Source: Burkholderia dolosa
Lineage (GTDB): Bacteria; Pseudomonadota; Gammaproteobacteria; Burkholderiales; Burkholderiaceae
DNA: 64,000 bases
Direction of reading: 5' to 3'
Assembly: GCF_902499135.1 (NCBI RefSeq)
Contig: NZ_CABVPR010000007.1
Span: forward strand, 62,001-126,000
Shown: positions 56,401-64,000 of the stretch, in pieces
Layout: every line of letters begins with the position of its first letter
Position numbering within the stretch: position 1 is the first letter of the stretch
The notes under the pieces: model-generated
What the model was told of the DNA's origin: nothing
Database searches by the model: none
What the model saw: only the letters and a program-made list of their open reading frames with translations
Made by a program: the position numbers and the translations under genes

Positions 56401-56585
56401 GTCGGAAGCGGCGGCGCCGCGTACGCTGCGTCTGCCACGGCAACGACACCGAGGGCGGCGAGCAGGGCCGCGCTACGCGCGCTGCGTTTGCCGCGCGCGT
56501 TCGTGTTCTCGGCTACGGCGACGAATGCACCGATCGTGGCGTTCCATACCAGCCGATAGACGTGATTCATTGATGCTTTCTTCAT
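50436..56585 (-). CDS. Two-partner secretion adhesin (filamentous haemagglutinin-like TpsA) with YDG repeats
   Basis: Secreted exoprotein of 2049 residues. It begins with an extended signal (MNHVYRLVWNATIGAF, ESPR type) and a TPS domain (about residues 57-300) with the WLINPGGVVIG motif, used for recognition by its TpsB. A beta-helical middle follows, then eight YDG-type repeats (KVYDGNT and variants) at about 86-residue spacing (51060-53250), and a final unrecognised C-terminal domain. AAAGGACG precedes the ATG at 56585. It is 37 bases behind the transporter gene and ends in a strong terminator. Likely role: adhesion or aggregation; inferred. Confidence 0.95.
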   Translation of the reverse strand: MKKASMNHVYRLVWNATIGAFVAVAENTNARGKRSARSAALLAALGVVAVADAAYAAPPLPTGGQIVAGQGSITQNGSSMTIIQNSGKMVTNWNGFDIGQGNSVTFAQPNSAAVSLNRVVGGNGASQILGNMNANGQVWLINPGGVVIGKGATINVAGLVASSANISDSDFLAGKTKFTGATGNIVNQGRINSQGVVALIGQHVTNQGTIGAQGVALAAGQDVNLDFNGDGLVSVQITKGALDALVSNEGRISADGSAVVLTARAADAAISSVVNNTGVIEARSLQSKNGRIVLDNDAANGNTTVAGTLNVSSADGVGGNVVIEGKTIAIDNAAVNADGALGGGTIKIGGGLRGEDATVNNATAVATGKNVVLSADATQKGNGGTVAVWSDGTNAFAGEIFIRGGKNGGDGGFAEVSGKTGLSYTGVTHGLSTLGAAGTLLLDPDTIQIWGGEAPASASTNPSDWSKTNTTGVLNIYESTLEAQEANVSLYANTLIHFNDLTKDANGNTLTQVVHGATGTAAGYTTGDGKIKLQDGVSFKAVTGANNSFITFDNKNNTLEVSGAGSIYMEAGQYLGSGNPTGHIGNNTGNNPDTNQGVFNLVALGGLDANGKSTSTSAYGSTNWAGVNGATPGAGTITLLGADGLAISGDLTTYCGYIYIHADSDHAGGGNLVVSSKIKTNGGDFNYAWGWNAGQTATFTFGSAVDLVCTDGSCSRQAGTFRAVPDAGGPGGTKAANKTILGGNLNVGGNVNTSGWEIHGGATIKTDKDSTVTLDSGTTLDPSVLDKTGARTSTTGLVGLEGGAIAISHTGVTGLSTTGLQLQAADKGANIFVSNDEGVVLGNGTVNRDGSVTGNTTSSTFLSASDLAYLQQQGTPSLAIGSSDHLGTIEVGHKDGTSSPFTFNATGQVGLIGGTAVVNGAVTNNTGSVLIQAADSVDHNTANAGSDANADQTATSTGRGNVVITKNGTITAGTNAILAAATADHKPTDVQESQGGNFVNDRGSDAMTVGSGGRWLVYSTTPDKDVGRDLDVDFKVYEATYKESDGTYKNVNGKWVGTDVASLDDRGQPDLNGVVTDPVGNRADLVQILNGDQAGKNGYLYSRSAVLTGKLVGSVTKTYDGTTATQTGTTVVTDANGTQTGNTVTLGNVAVSGLVGIDGDKVPLTILNDANLANAQFSDKNAGTGKTVTLSGVKLGVAQNQGSTNPDGSKIVQVYGYRLAEDTLSGDIGTITPKTLTSATTVDGKVYDGNTATTAHTTVTGVIAGDNVSAAASGQFADKNAGVGKDVTVTTSLTGSDAGNYVLSSGSQNDTLHLTADITKRAITGTAAAQDKVYDGTTHADLTNVALDTAGIVAGDNVSISGNTGSFSDKNVGTGKSVVGSGLSLAGADAQNYDLTTTVTGASITPKTITASATADNKVYDATTAATIGAITLNGTINGDNVGSTATGATFEDKNAGIGKVVHATGLGLTGADAGNYVLANDEVAHANIDRKTITATANAKDKTYDGNVTADLSNVKLVGVLGNDVVAADGTTGKFDTKNVGKSKSVNGEGLSLVGDDSGNYVLDTKRAVATADITPKSITVTATASDKVYDGNTVAELKNAHANGVVAGDDLRVDGTVGTFADKNAGNGKSVNGSGLTLAGEDAQNYVFDNRAEVGKAAITPKTIEASAKADNKVYDGNTSAHLSDVKLSGLVDGDDIRVEGSNGDFDNRNAGKNKSVNGSGLVLTGNDANNYSLDTSKEVAKADIGQKVVTASGSAKDKSYDGNPVAAVSDLVLHGVIAGDQVAVVGNTGRFDNGNVGTKKPVNGEGLSLAGADAGNYILDTSAVVAQADVRPGYDPAAVVADATGVNGTAQATKNAGKVVSDQAIAKTDAPALIVGLPANSAQRGDAVDIADGALSTSVLRMDGKASLALNDAHEEREQRNTLVVFRSDRPEALDNRGTYHVVDRGNAIELEGTPSLINKTPDLKGNGSDWKNGTVVRADGAVTEYRVRMLNDGTLVVIVPNGVNDSDEIAASYGLAVAKKQLGIGVKAVKAVVIEARSGNGANNA

Positions 56586-56622
56586 TTGTCGTCCTTTTAA
56601 AATCGATCAGAAGGCCGTTCGG

Positions 56623-58368
56623 TCAGAACGCCATGCCGAGTTGAAGCCACGCGCGCCAGCTGGTATTCAGGCCATCGGCGTTGTTACCTGCCAGCGAAGC
56701 ACCGTCATTGCGGCCGATCGTCCGTGCAACGGCCGCGTGAGCGTTCCAGCGACCGCTCCACACGTTCACGCCGAGGCCTGCCGAGGTCAGCGTGACCTTG
56801 TTCGTATGGCCTTCGTTGATTTGCGAACCCGCATAAGCCGTGTGGTGCAGACGGATCTGGCCGACGTCCACGAAGCCGAGTGCCTGAACCTTGACGGACG
56901 GAACGCCGATATTCACGAAACGGCGCAGCTCGACCGTGCCCATCCAGCCTTCGTCGCCCGAACCCTCGCCGACCGGATAGCCGCGCACGCCGGTCGGACC
57001 GCCGAGCAGGAACTTCTCCGAACTGTCGAGGTTCGTGTTCGACAATTGGCCGGCCCAGCCGCCGTAGACGCTCCAGTTCTGGTCGAGGGTCTGCAGACGG
57101 CTGAGGTTCGCGGCGAGCTTCGTGAACGTGCCGTGCGTGCGCGCCGTCATCGAGTCCGCCAGTTGATCGACCGGGTTGCCCGACAGATCGACGTGCCCGA
57201 ACGTCACTGCGGCGCGGGCTTCCGTGACGCCGCCTTGCAGCAGACCGTCGTAACGGTTGCCCGCGAGCGAGAACGTCAGGTTGTCGAGCTTGCGCTTGCT
57301 CAGGCTCACGTCGAGCGCGCTGTCCTTCAGATACTTGTGGTCGTACATCACGGTCGCATTGAGGTTCTGCGTGCGCGTACGAACGATCGGGTAATTCAGG
57401 CCGACCGAACCCGTCACGGCCGAACCGCGCAGATCGAGCGCCGAGTAGGCGTCCTGAACCACGCGATAGTGCAGATACGAGCCGCCGAGCAACAGCGTCA
57501 GGCCGGTGGGCGTCAGCGGCACGCTGTAGCCGAGGTTGGCGACTTCCGTGCCTTGGCTCTTGCTCAGCCCGAGCGTGACCTGATCGCCCATACCGAACGG
57601 ATCGTTGACGAAGAACGTCGCCGTACCGCGCTCGATGCCCGTGCTCCGGTTGCCGTAGTTGTCGATCGACAGCTGGCCGTTGACGATCGGCGTCGGCGTC
57701 GTTTCGACGAGCAGCCTGCTGGTGCCCGGTTCAGCGCCTTTTTGCAGGACGGCCTTCGCGCTCACGCCCGGACGGTCGTTGATCAGCAGAAGTGCGCGTT
57801 CGAGATCTTCCTTCTTCAGCGGACGATCGGTCGGAAGCGCCGCGTTCGCGATCGCAGCGATACGTGCGTTGCTGCTGCGCGTGTTGCCGTGGATCGTCAC
57901 GCGGTCGTTGCCCGATTCCAGACGGCCTTCGACGATCGTGATGACGAGATTGCCCGCCGTCAGGTCTTGCGGCGCGAGGTACGCGTAAGCGAGTGCGTAG
58001 CCTCGACCGCGCAGATATTGGGTGATCGTGTCCGCGATCTTCTGCAGGCCCGCGTGGGTCAGTTTCTTGCCGACTATCGACGCAGTAACCGACTGCAGAT
58101 CTTCCGCATCGGCGACGCTCTTGTCGCCGTTGAACGTGATCGACTTCAGCGTCACGGTCGGGCCGGCTTCCGGTTCGGCTGCGCCCGGTGCGGCTTCGGA
58201 CGGAATGACTTCTTCCGGGGTTGTCGCTTGCGGTGCGCGCGGTTGCGGGGCGATCTGCTGCTCGTTCAGGAGCGAACCCGCATTCGGCAAGGATTGCGCG
58301 TATGCAGGCGCCGCGAGGATCAGGATCGCCAGACCGATAGGCGTAGGAAGTTTTCTTCTGAGGATCAT
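56623..58368 (-). CDS. TpsB/ShlB/FhaC outer-membrane transporter
   Basis: Outer-membrane partner that exports the adhesin, 581 residues. Signal peptide ending AYAQS, a linker, then POTRA modules (about residues 70-230: VTLKSITFNGDKSVADAEDL, GNLVITIVEGRLES) and a 16-strand barrel. The conserved loop is FLLGGPTGVRGYPVGEGSGD with the VRGY motif. The last residue is Phe. The gene lies upstream of tpsA with 37 bases between, so the two form one operon. The N-terminal Pro/Glu-rich linker is a moderate variation of the family. Confidence 0.95.
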   Translation of the reverse strand: MILRRKLPTPIGLAILILAAPAYAQSLPNAGSLLNEQQIAPQPRAPQATTPEEVIPSEAAPGAAEPEAGPTVTLKSITFNGDKSVADAEDLQSVTASIVGKKLTHAGLQKIADTITQYLRGRGYALAYAYLAPQDLTAGNLVITIVEGRLESGNDRVTIHGNTRSSNARIAAIANAALPTDRPLKKEDLERALLLINDRPGVSAKAVLQKGAEPGTSRLLVETTPTPIVNGQLSIDNYGNRSTGIERGTATFFVNDPFGMGDQVTLGLSKSQGTEVANLGYSVPLTPTGLTLLLGGSYLHYRVVQDAYSALDLRGSAVTGSVGLNYPIVRTRTQNLNATVMYDHKYLKDSALDVSLSKRKLDNLTFSLAGNRYDGLLQGGVTEARAAVTFGHVDLSGNPVDQLADSMTARTHGTFTKLAANLSRLQTLDQNWSVYGGWAGQLSNTNLDSSEKFLLGGPTGVRGYPVGEGSGDEGWMGTVELRRFVNIGVPSVKVQALGFVDVGQIRLHHTAYAGSQINEGHTNKVTLTSAGLGVNVWSGRWNAHAAVARTIGRNDGASLAGNNADGLNTSWRAWLQLGMAF

Positions 58369-58434
58369 AGGTGCGTGATGGCCGTTAGTTGAGACTTGAG
58401 AATTGCGTTTGTTGAATCAGTTGTTCGAAGCTGC

Positions 58435-58925
58435 ATGGGTGTGAGCGATCCGCGCTTCGCGACCGACGTCGATTTCGACTCCGCCGCCAAACGGCTCACG
58501 CTTCAGACCGACTTCACGGCCGGCGCTCGCTTCCGTATCCGGACGCGGTTTGCCCGCATTCCATGGATGACGCTGTGTCAAGCGCTAACGGCACCTGAAC
58601 TTCTTCCGGCATGACCGCTATCTCGGCGCGCGCGCCCGCGTGACCTGCCCGATGGCCGCGTCGCGCTCGCCGGGCCCGGTTGAGCCGGCAAAGCCGAAGG
58701 CTTCACGCTGCTGTTTGACGTGACAGACTCGCGCTCGCGTCGCAGATGCGTTTTTCACCGGTGGTCCGCGCCGTCGGCGAGTCGAAGCACCGCGTACACG
58801 CGATCTGCAAGCGCTACGTCGAACGGGCGTTGGCCGGGATCGATCTGCTCGGCGCGGCGAGCGCTGCGTCGGCGAGACTTCCTACGAGCGCGGAAACGAG
58901 CCGCTCGTCCCCGACGAACCGCCGT
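58435..58925 (+). pseudogene. ISL3-family transposase relic
   Basis: Frame-broken remains of an ISL3-type transposase on the plus strand. The N-terminal part VSDPRFATDVDFDSAAKRL then LTLQTDFTAGARF is in one frame. HLNFFRHD-like LNFFRHDRYLGAR and VTCP follow in another, then EGFTLLFDV, and near the end KRYVERALAGIDLL and VGETSYERG (related to the DETSxKRG active-site region). Several frameshifts and stops separate these blocks, so it is dead. No terminal inverted repeats were identified. It flanks the TPS operon. Confidence 0.7.
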
Positions 58926-60349
58926 CGTTCACCCGCGCGCGGTCTGCACCGTCAATGCGCTCTGCTCCGAATGCGAAATTGCGCGTCCCGCGTCGTTCGA
59001 GATCTGCGGCGTCACGGCTGCGGCTCACGGCGCGCATCCGTTCCACGCTTGGGAAATCGCGGAATTCGCGACGATGTCCCGCCAGCACGTATGGTCGTTA
59101 CGGCGTGGCGGGCTGGATATGTGCCCGAGTGCTTATTTTTCATTGGAAAGCTATCCCCGCTCTGTGCCCCGTTCGGGTGCAATATTTGCTCTAATTTAAT
59201 TACGGCTATGTGCTCTTTCTTGCCAACTACGACACCCCATACTGCGCGGCAATTATGAATTGGTTCGCGTTAAATTCTAAAATAATCTTCTTTAAAGATT
59301 GTCAAATGCCAAATGACAAAAATATGAAACCGGCTTCCCGCTCGCCTCGTCGCATTGGCTGATGAAAAGCAAACGTTTTACCGGGGAGAATACGATCTCG
59401 GCCATGACCCGACTGCGTCGACGCATAGCGCGGCCCCGGCCTTACGTGCCGTACCGCCAGGCGATGCAGCGCTGCCTGAGCGCGCGTGGAGAACGGAACC
59501 TGCTGACGCCCTACGGAGCCTTGCAATCGCTCGGCGCAAACGTTGGCAAATTGATTGCCAAGTCGATTAACCGGCCGCGCACGAACAATCGGACACCGCC
59601 GCCCGCGAGGTTTCGTGCATTTTATTAAATATATAGGGTGAACCCGAAGACAATTACTCCGATCAAGAAATGCCTCATTAAAATACCCCCATACTTATCA
59701 TGTTCGCCGTATCGATTATTCTGGTCGCGCGGACAAATTGTTTTCTGAAGCGGACATTTCTTATTCGCTCGCGGTCGATCGCAGGCATGCGGGCGAGTGC
59801 GGTGCGCTGCCGGTGCGTTGCGGCAGTCACTGGCTGACGCCACGCACTCGCGCACCAGGTGCCGATGCGCGTCGACTGCCGGCTGCTCGGCGGGTGGGCC
59901 GGGAATAGGTAGCCGCGTACGATTGCGGCCGTTTGCGTTCGGCGCGCAATCTGGATGCGGAACTCGGCTATGCGGAGCGCGTGGTCCGGGTGCGCTCGGG
60001 CGGCCAGCTCGAGAAAGTCGCGCGAGCCGTTACGGGGCTGGCACGCGACGAAGCTTTTTTCCTCAGCGGCGGGTTCTCCGACGCGATGAGACGCAAGTGG
60101 TGAGCGGGATCGCGGGCGACGAGCCTTCGTGACGCCACGCGCTATTTGACCGCTCACGTCCGGTATTCGAGCCTGCCCGGCTCGGGGCCGACGCGCGAAT
60201 GCCGGTGCAATCGCGGTAGCAAGCGCGCTACCGCTACCGGCAACGTGGGCGCAAGCCTGTCGCGACGTGTGGCTTCATTGAACGTTCGCGGCAATTGCGG
60301 GCTTGCTGTACGGCCGCCGGTAACGTCGATTGCGCGTCGCCGTCGCCGG
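58926..60349. other. Decayed region with no intact gene
   Basis: About 1.4 kb with AT-rich patches (59150-59350, 59600-59760) and broken frames. A fragment around 59911-60103 reads like the end of a protein (ARDEAFFLSGGFSDAMRRKW) without a start. Nothing here can be assigned a function; it looks like decayed mobile DNA. Confidence 0.45.
59362..59628 (+). CDS. Small hypothetical ORF in the decayed region
   Basis: Eighty-eight codons, MKSKRFTGENTISAMTRL, highly basic, with LTPYGALQSLGANVGKLI. No family is recognised, and no clear ribosome-binding site is present (GGCTG before the ATG). It is listed as a low-confidence candidate because its residue composition is less Arg-monotonous than the shadow frames around it. 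Confidence 0.25.
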   Translation: MKSKRFTGENTISAMTRLRRRIARPRPYVPYRQAMQRCLSARGERNLLTPYGALQSLGANVGKLIAKSINRPRTNNRTPPPARFRAFY

Positions 60350-60510
60350 ACGCCGGACGCCGGACGCCGAACGCCGAACGCCGCACGCCGCACGCCGAAC
60401 GCCGAACGCCGCACGCCGCACGCCGCACGCCGCACGCCGAACGCCGAACGCCGAACGCCGCACGCCGCACGCCGCACGCCGCACGCCGAACGCCGAACGC
60501 CGAACGCCGG
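60350..60510. repeat. Heptamer tandem repeat (ACGCCGN x 23) with higher-order structure
   Basis: Exactly 23 uninterrupted units of ACGCCG plus one variable base. The seventh bases in order are GG AA CC AA CCCC AAA CCCC AAA G. Units 9-15 and 16-22 (60406-60454 and 60455-60503) are two identical 49-bp higher-order blocks, showing recent duplication of a seven-unit segment. Seven is not a multiple of three, so any reading through it cycles frames. It lies about 170 bases past the chemoreceptor stop. Confidence 0.95.
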
Positions 60511-60683
60511 CGGATCGGAACAGACGATGACCCGATGATTCCTTATGCGAAGTCGACGAGCTTATAGACCTCTGCAGGGTCACTGCACCACTGCAGACGA
60601 TCCGATTCGCTCCGTCTGATTGCCGCGATGCGCTACGCCGACTACGCCGCACCGGACATCGTGGGCTCGCGGCTACAGCGCGC

Positions 60684-62258
60684 CTACCGTTCCACAGCCA
60701 CGGCCGCCGGCGCGACCCGAAACTGCGCGACGGCCTCGCTCAGTCTCGTCCCCTGTTCCTCGAGCGACAGCGCGGCCGCCGCCGTCTCTTCGACCAGCGC
60801 GCTATTGCGCTGCATCGTTTCTTCCATCTGCGTGACGGTCACGTTCACCTGCTCGATGCCCGTCGACTGCTCGTCGACCGCGGTGCTGATGTCGGCCATG
60901 ATCGCATTCACACGCTCGACGGCCGCGACCAGTTCGGTCATCGCCGCGCCGGCCACCGCGACGAGCCCGCTGCCGTCGTCGACGCGCCGCGCCGAATTGC
61001 CGATCAGCTCGCGAATCTCCTTCGCTGCCGACGCACAGCGCTGCGCGAGCCCGCGCACTTCGGTCGCGACGACCGCGAAACCGCGCCCCTGCTCGCCCGC
61101 GCGAGCCGCTTCGACAGCCGCGTTCAACGCGAGGATGTTGGTCTGGAACGCGATGCTCTCGATCACGCCGACGATGCCGGAGATCCGCGCGGAACTCTGC
61201 GAAATCTCCGACATCGTGTCGACCACGCGCTGCATCGCGTCGCCGCCTCGCGACGCGATGCCGGCCGCCTCCTGCACGTAGCTGCGCGCGTCGCGTGCGT
61301 TGTCCGCGTTCTGGCGCACCGCCGCGGTCAGCTGCTCGACGCTCGCAGCCGCCTGCTGCAACGCGACCGCATGATGCTCGGTGCGCGACGACAGATCGAC
61401 GTTGCCGCTCGCGATCGTGCGCACGTCGCCGACGATCGTCTCGGTGCTCGCGCGCACTTCGCTCACCGTTCGGGTCAGCCCTTCCTGCATCCGCTTCAGC
61501 GCATTCAGCAGGTCCGCCATCTCGTTGTCGCGGCGAATCTCGACGGTGCCGGTCAGATCGCCTTTCGAAATCCTGTCGAAATGATCGACGGCAAGCCCGA
61601 TCGGCTCGATGATCGCTTTTGCGAGCACGCGCTGCGCAAAGAAGCCGACGACGAGCGCCAGCCCGGCAACCGCAGCCATCGCGCCGACGATCCGGTGAAA
61701 CCGCACGCCGGCCGCATCGTAGCGGGCTTTCTGGCGCGCGACCTGGAACGATTCGAGCGCGTCGATCGCATCCTGGTACGCGGTAAACAGCGCGGGCGGC
61801 GCCGTGCGCTGCGTATCGAGAAAGTTGAATCCGTCGTCGTGATCGAGCTGCGACAGCGCCTTCAGGAACACGCCGTCGAGCAGCGCGCGACGGCTGTTCT
61901 GCAGCCGGTCGAACAGCGCCTGCTCGTCGGCATCGCGCGCATGCAGGCGCGTGTAGGCGGCCAGTTCGTCGTTGCTCTGCTTGAGCAGCGTGTGCAGTTG
62001 CACGATCTCGTCCTTCGCGGGCCGCCCGGCGCTGATGATCTGCGCGACGTCGTTCATCCGCTCGCGCAGCACCAGCATGCGCTCCGAGCTCGTCTTCAGA
62101 TGCAGCAGCGACGCCGTATCGTCGCGATACATCGCCTCGAGCGAATCGTTGCCCGCGTAAAGGCCGGCTATGCCGGCCGCGACGACCAGGACGAGCATGA
62201 CGGTATAGCCGGCTATCGTCGCGAAGAGTCCCCCGCGGATCGTGAATCGTGTTCGCAT
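60684..62258 (-). CDS. Methyl-accepting chemotaxis protein (Tar-like)
   Basis: Transmembrane chemoreceptor of 524 residues. The first helix ([20 protein letters not shown]) is followed by a four-helix-bundle periplasmic sensor (about residues 35-185), a second helix ([20 protein letters not shown]), a HAMP domain ([19 protein letters not shown]) and the signalling domain. The conserved tip is [40 protein letters not shown]. The C-terminus lacks a CheR-tethering pentapeptide. No che genes are near. The ligand is unknown. The heptamer array follows it. Confidence 0.94.
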   Translation of the reverse strand: MRTRFTIRGGLFATIAGYTVMLVLVVAAGIAGLYAGNDSLEAMYRDDTASLLHLKTSSERMLVLRERMNDVAQIISAGRPAKDEIVQLHTLLKQSNDELAAYTRLHARDADEQALFDRLQNSRRALLDGVFLKALSQLDHDDGFNFLDTQRTAPPALFTAYQDAIDALESFQVARQKARYDAAGVRFHRIVGAMAAVAGLALVVGFFAQRVLAKAIIEPIGLAVDHFDRISKGDLTGTVEIRRDNEMADLLNALKRMQEGLTRTVSEVRASTETIVGDVRTIASGNVDLSSRTEHHAVALQQAAASVEQLTAAVRQNADNARDARSYVQEAAGIASRGGDAMQRVVDTMSEISQSSARISGIVGVIESIAFQTNILALNAAVEAARAGEQGRGFAVVATEVRGLAQRCASAAKEIRELIGNSARRVDDGSGLVAVAGAAMTELVAAVERVNAIMADISTAVDEQSTGIEQVNVTVTQMEETMQRNSALVEETAAAALSLEEQGTRLSEAVAQFRVAPAAVAVER

Positions 62259-62535
62259 GACGTTCCCTTGCCTGTGACCGGCACGGCCAATGGCGGATGT
62301 GGATTGCGGTTCACCAACGACGAGCGCGGCGTCGCCATGCGCGGCGCCGGGGCTGCGAACGCGTTAACGGCCGGCGAAACGGGAAGGTTTTATCCGCATG
62401 CGACGCGAATCAGATCGATTGCGACACGTGATGCGCGAGGGGCACGCACGCCGCACGCGCGCGGCGCTGCACGCAAGCGGTGCAGCAATCGCGATGCGTC
62501 GACGCACGCGGCGCACTCGCCGAAGCCGTGCGCCG

Positions 62536-63507
62536 CTAGCCGCGCCGCGGCGACGCCCGCCGCCGCGCCCCCGGCCGCGCCCCGCGAAGCTCCGAAGCCT
62601 CGAGAAAAAAATCGCGATTGCCCGCGATCCGCTCGACGATGAAATCGATGAACGTCTTCACCCGCAGCGACTGTTCGGTTCGATGCCCGTAGTACAGGTA
62701 GATCGTCCCGTACTCCGACACGTGCTCGGTCAGCAGCGGCACGAGCCGGCCGCTTCGAATGTGCGGCGCGGCGCTGAAGCTGCCCAGCTGCCCGATGCCG
62801 AGCCCCGACAGCACCGCGTGCGTCTCCATGTCGGTGTCGTTCACGGTGACGACGGCCGGCACGTCGCGATAAACGATCTCGTCGCCGATCCGGAACTGCC
62901 ACTGCGCGAGCTTGCCGGTATTCGCGCGCCGATAGCCGGTGCAGCGATGCAGCACGAGTTCGTCGATGGTGCGCGGCGCGCCGTGCCGCTCGATATACGC
63001 GGGCGACGCGCACACGATCAGCTGAATCGGCACCAGCGGCCGCGCGATCGAGCCGCCCGACGGCGGCGGCCCGCCGCGAAACCCGACGTCCGCGCGATCG
63101 GTGACCAGATCGGTGAACTGGTCGTCCAGCTGCACGTCGAGATGCACGTTCGGATAGCGGCCCTGGAACGCCTCGAAGTAACGCCACAGCACCGGGAGCG
63201 CAAGCGCGCGCGGCGCGCTCACGCGCAGCAGCCCGTCCACTTCCTGCTTCGAGCGCCACGCGTCGCCGAGCGCGGACGACAGAATCGCGAGCGCCGGCTT
63301 CACGCTGTCGAACAGCCGCTCGCCGTCGCCGGTCAGGCTCAGCTTGCGCGTGGTCCGATGAAAGAGCCGCACGCCGAGCGATTTTTCGAGCTGCATCACG
63401 GCATGGCTCGCCGCCTGCGGCGAGATGTGCTGATCGACGGCCGCCGCCCGCAGGCTGCCGAGCGTCGCCGCGCGCACAAAGATGGTGATCGCACGAACTT
63501 CGTTCAT
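62536..63507 (-). CDS. LysR-type transcriptional regulator
   Basis: Regulator of 323 residues. The HTH is GSLRAAAVDQHISPQAASHA then LEKSLGVRLFHRTTRKLSLT, and the effector domain includes RADVGFRGGPPPSGGSIARP. GGGAGG precedes the ATG at 63507. The C-terminal tail is rich in Arg/Ala and perhaps disordered. It is divergent from the SDR at 63626 with 118 bases between, the same arrangement as the LysR/SDR pair near 9934/10056. It likely controls the SDR. Confidence 0.92.
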   Translation of the reverse strand: MNEVRAITIFVRAATLGSLRAAAVDQHISPQAASHAVMQLEKSLGVRLFHRTTRKLSLTGDGERLFDSVKPALAILSSALGDAWRSKQEVDGLLRVSAPRALALPVLWRYFEAFQGRYPNVHLDVQLDDQFTDLVTDRADVGFRGGPPPSGGSIARPLVPIQLIVCASPAYIERHGAPRTIDELVLHRCTGYRRANTGKLAQWQFRIGDEIVYRDVPAVVTVNDTDMETHAVLSGLGIGQLGSFSAAPHIRSGRLVPLLTEHVSEYGTIYLYYGHRTEQSLRVKTFIDFIVERIAGNRDFFLEASELRGARPGARRRASPRRG

Positions 63508-63625
63508 CCGCGCCTCCCGATTCGCAAATAAAAGTTGATTATGCGTCCAGTCGGCGACGGCTAGTGTGCGCGAATCGCACCGCCTACGATGGCTACACCT
63601 CAACCACACACGTAGGAGAAACATC

Positions 63626-64000
63626 ATGGCGAACGGACAACACCACGGTTTCAAGCGCGTCTGGTTCATCACCGGCGCATCGCGCGGCCTCGGCGCACTG
63701 ATCGCCGAAGCGGCGCTCGCGGACGGCAACGCGGTCGTCGCGACCGGACGCAACGTGTCGGCGATCGTCGAACGGCTCGGCGAGTCGCCGGCGCTGCTGC
63801 CGGTCGCACTGGACGTGACCGACGAAGCGCAGGCGAAGGCCGCGGTGCAGGCCGCGCTGGACACGTTCGGCCGGATCGACGTGCTCGTCAACAATGCGGG
63901 CTTCGGGCTGCTCGGCGCGGTCGAAGAATCGGCCGACCGCGACGTGCGCCGCATGTACGACACGAACGTGTTCGGCTTGCTGAACGTCACGCGCGCCGTG
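63626..64000 (+). CDS. Short-chain dehydrogenase/reductase (5' part; continues past window end)
   Basis: N-terminal 125 residues of an SDR. TGASRGLG near residue 17 follows KRVWFI, then TGRN and DVLVNNAGFGLLGAVEES. The visible part is very close to the SDR at 7022 (for example GALIA-AAL-DGNAVVATGRN is shared), so the two are paralogues or recently exchanged copies. The ATG at 63626 has GTAGGAGAAACATC before it. The active-site Tyr-x-x-x-Lys lies beyond the window. Probably regulated by the adjacent LysR. Confidence 0.92.
   Translation, partial: MANGQHHGFKRVWFITGASRGLGALIAEAALADGNAVVATGRNVSAIVERLGESPALLPVALDVTDEAQAKAAVQAALDTFGRIDVLVNNAGFGLLGAVEESADRDVRRMYDTNVFGLLNVTRAV

Noticed and set aside
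59911-60103. Protein-like fragment ending SDAMRRKW
   Set aside because: No start and broken frame; could be a relic, but no family can be named.
60350-60510. Possible CRISPR array
   Set aside because: Units are 7 bp, contiguous and without spacers; no cas genes are nearby.

Overview
The window is high-GC DNA with codon use and gene families typical of Burkholderia (sensu lato), and it looks like a secondary-replicon accessory region. Pointers are the DUF3331 protein, the many LysR and AraC regulators, the ESPR-type adhesin leader and the guanidine-riboswitch operon. No rRNA, tRNA, replication or ribosomal genes were seen. The genus is an inference from gene content, not from a search.

Layout. 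(1) 1-4761, minus strand: a TonB-dependent receptor followed by tonB, exbB and exbD (cut by the window edge), which form a self-contained energised uptake system. (2) About 4.8-23.8 kb: a patchy accessory segment of lower GC with relics. It holds a truncated tyrosine-recombinase start (5654-5764), a GNAT acetyltransferase and a run of small redox or detoxification enzymes (two SDRs, an LLM flavoenzyme, a drug-type MFS pump, a haloacid-dehalogenase-like protein, an AhpD-like protein, a flavodoxin-like protein, an aldo/keto reductase, a monooxygenase). These enzymes are interleaved with LysR and MocR regulators. Two copies of a 44-bp palindromic repeat lie at 15508 and 19496. An AT-richer, overlapping gene pair encodes a DUF262 protein and a RelA/SpoT-fold nucleotidyltransferase, and it is the best candidate for a little-described system. 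An orphan CheB-type protein closes this segment. (3) 23.8-28.8 kb: an AraC regulator, a small ORF, DUF3331, a BON protein, DUF72, a UdgX-type uracil-DNA enzyme and a small membrane protein. (4) 28.8-38.3 kb: AraC, an outer-membrane protein, an MFS transporter and an amidase on the minus strand, then LysR plus a DctA-like symporter on the plus strand, then a ModA-like binding protein and an MHS-type MFS transporter.

(5) 38.7-49.6 kb: a guanidine-assimilation locus. A minus-strand operon (two urea-carboxylase-associated proteins, a 1197-residue biotin carboxylase, allophanate hydrolase, ABC permease, ABC ATPase) and a divergent plus-strand ABC binding protein are each preceded by a guanidine-I (ykkC) riboswitch. 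The import genes and the degradation genes are therefore likely switched together by guanidine. The 'urea carboxylase' is better read as a guanidine carboxylase, with the two associated proteins as the carboxyguanidine deiminase, and allophanate hydrolase releasing ammonia and CO2.

(6) 49.8-58.4 kb: a small P-loop kinase and a two-partner secretion pair, a 2049-residue filamentous adhesin with eight YDG-type repeats plus its TpsB transporter. (7) 58.4-60.7 kb: a decayed zone with an ISL3-family transposase relic and a 23-unit heptamer tandem array. (8) 60.7-64 kb: a chemoreceptor and a LysR gene divergent from an SDR. This SDR is a close paralogue of the one at 7022, so similar LysR/SDR modules sit near both ends of the window.
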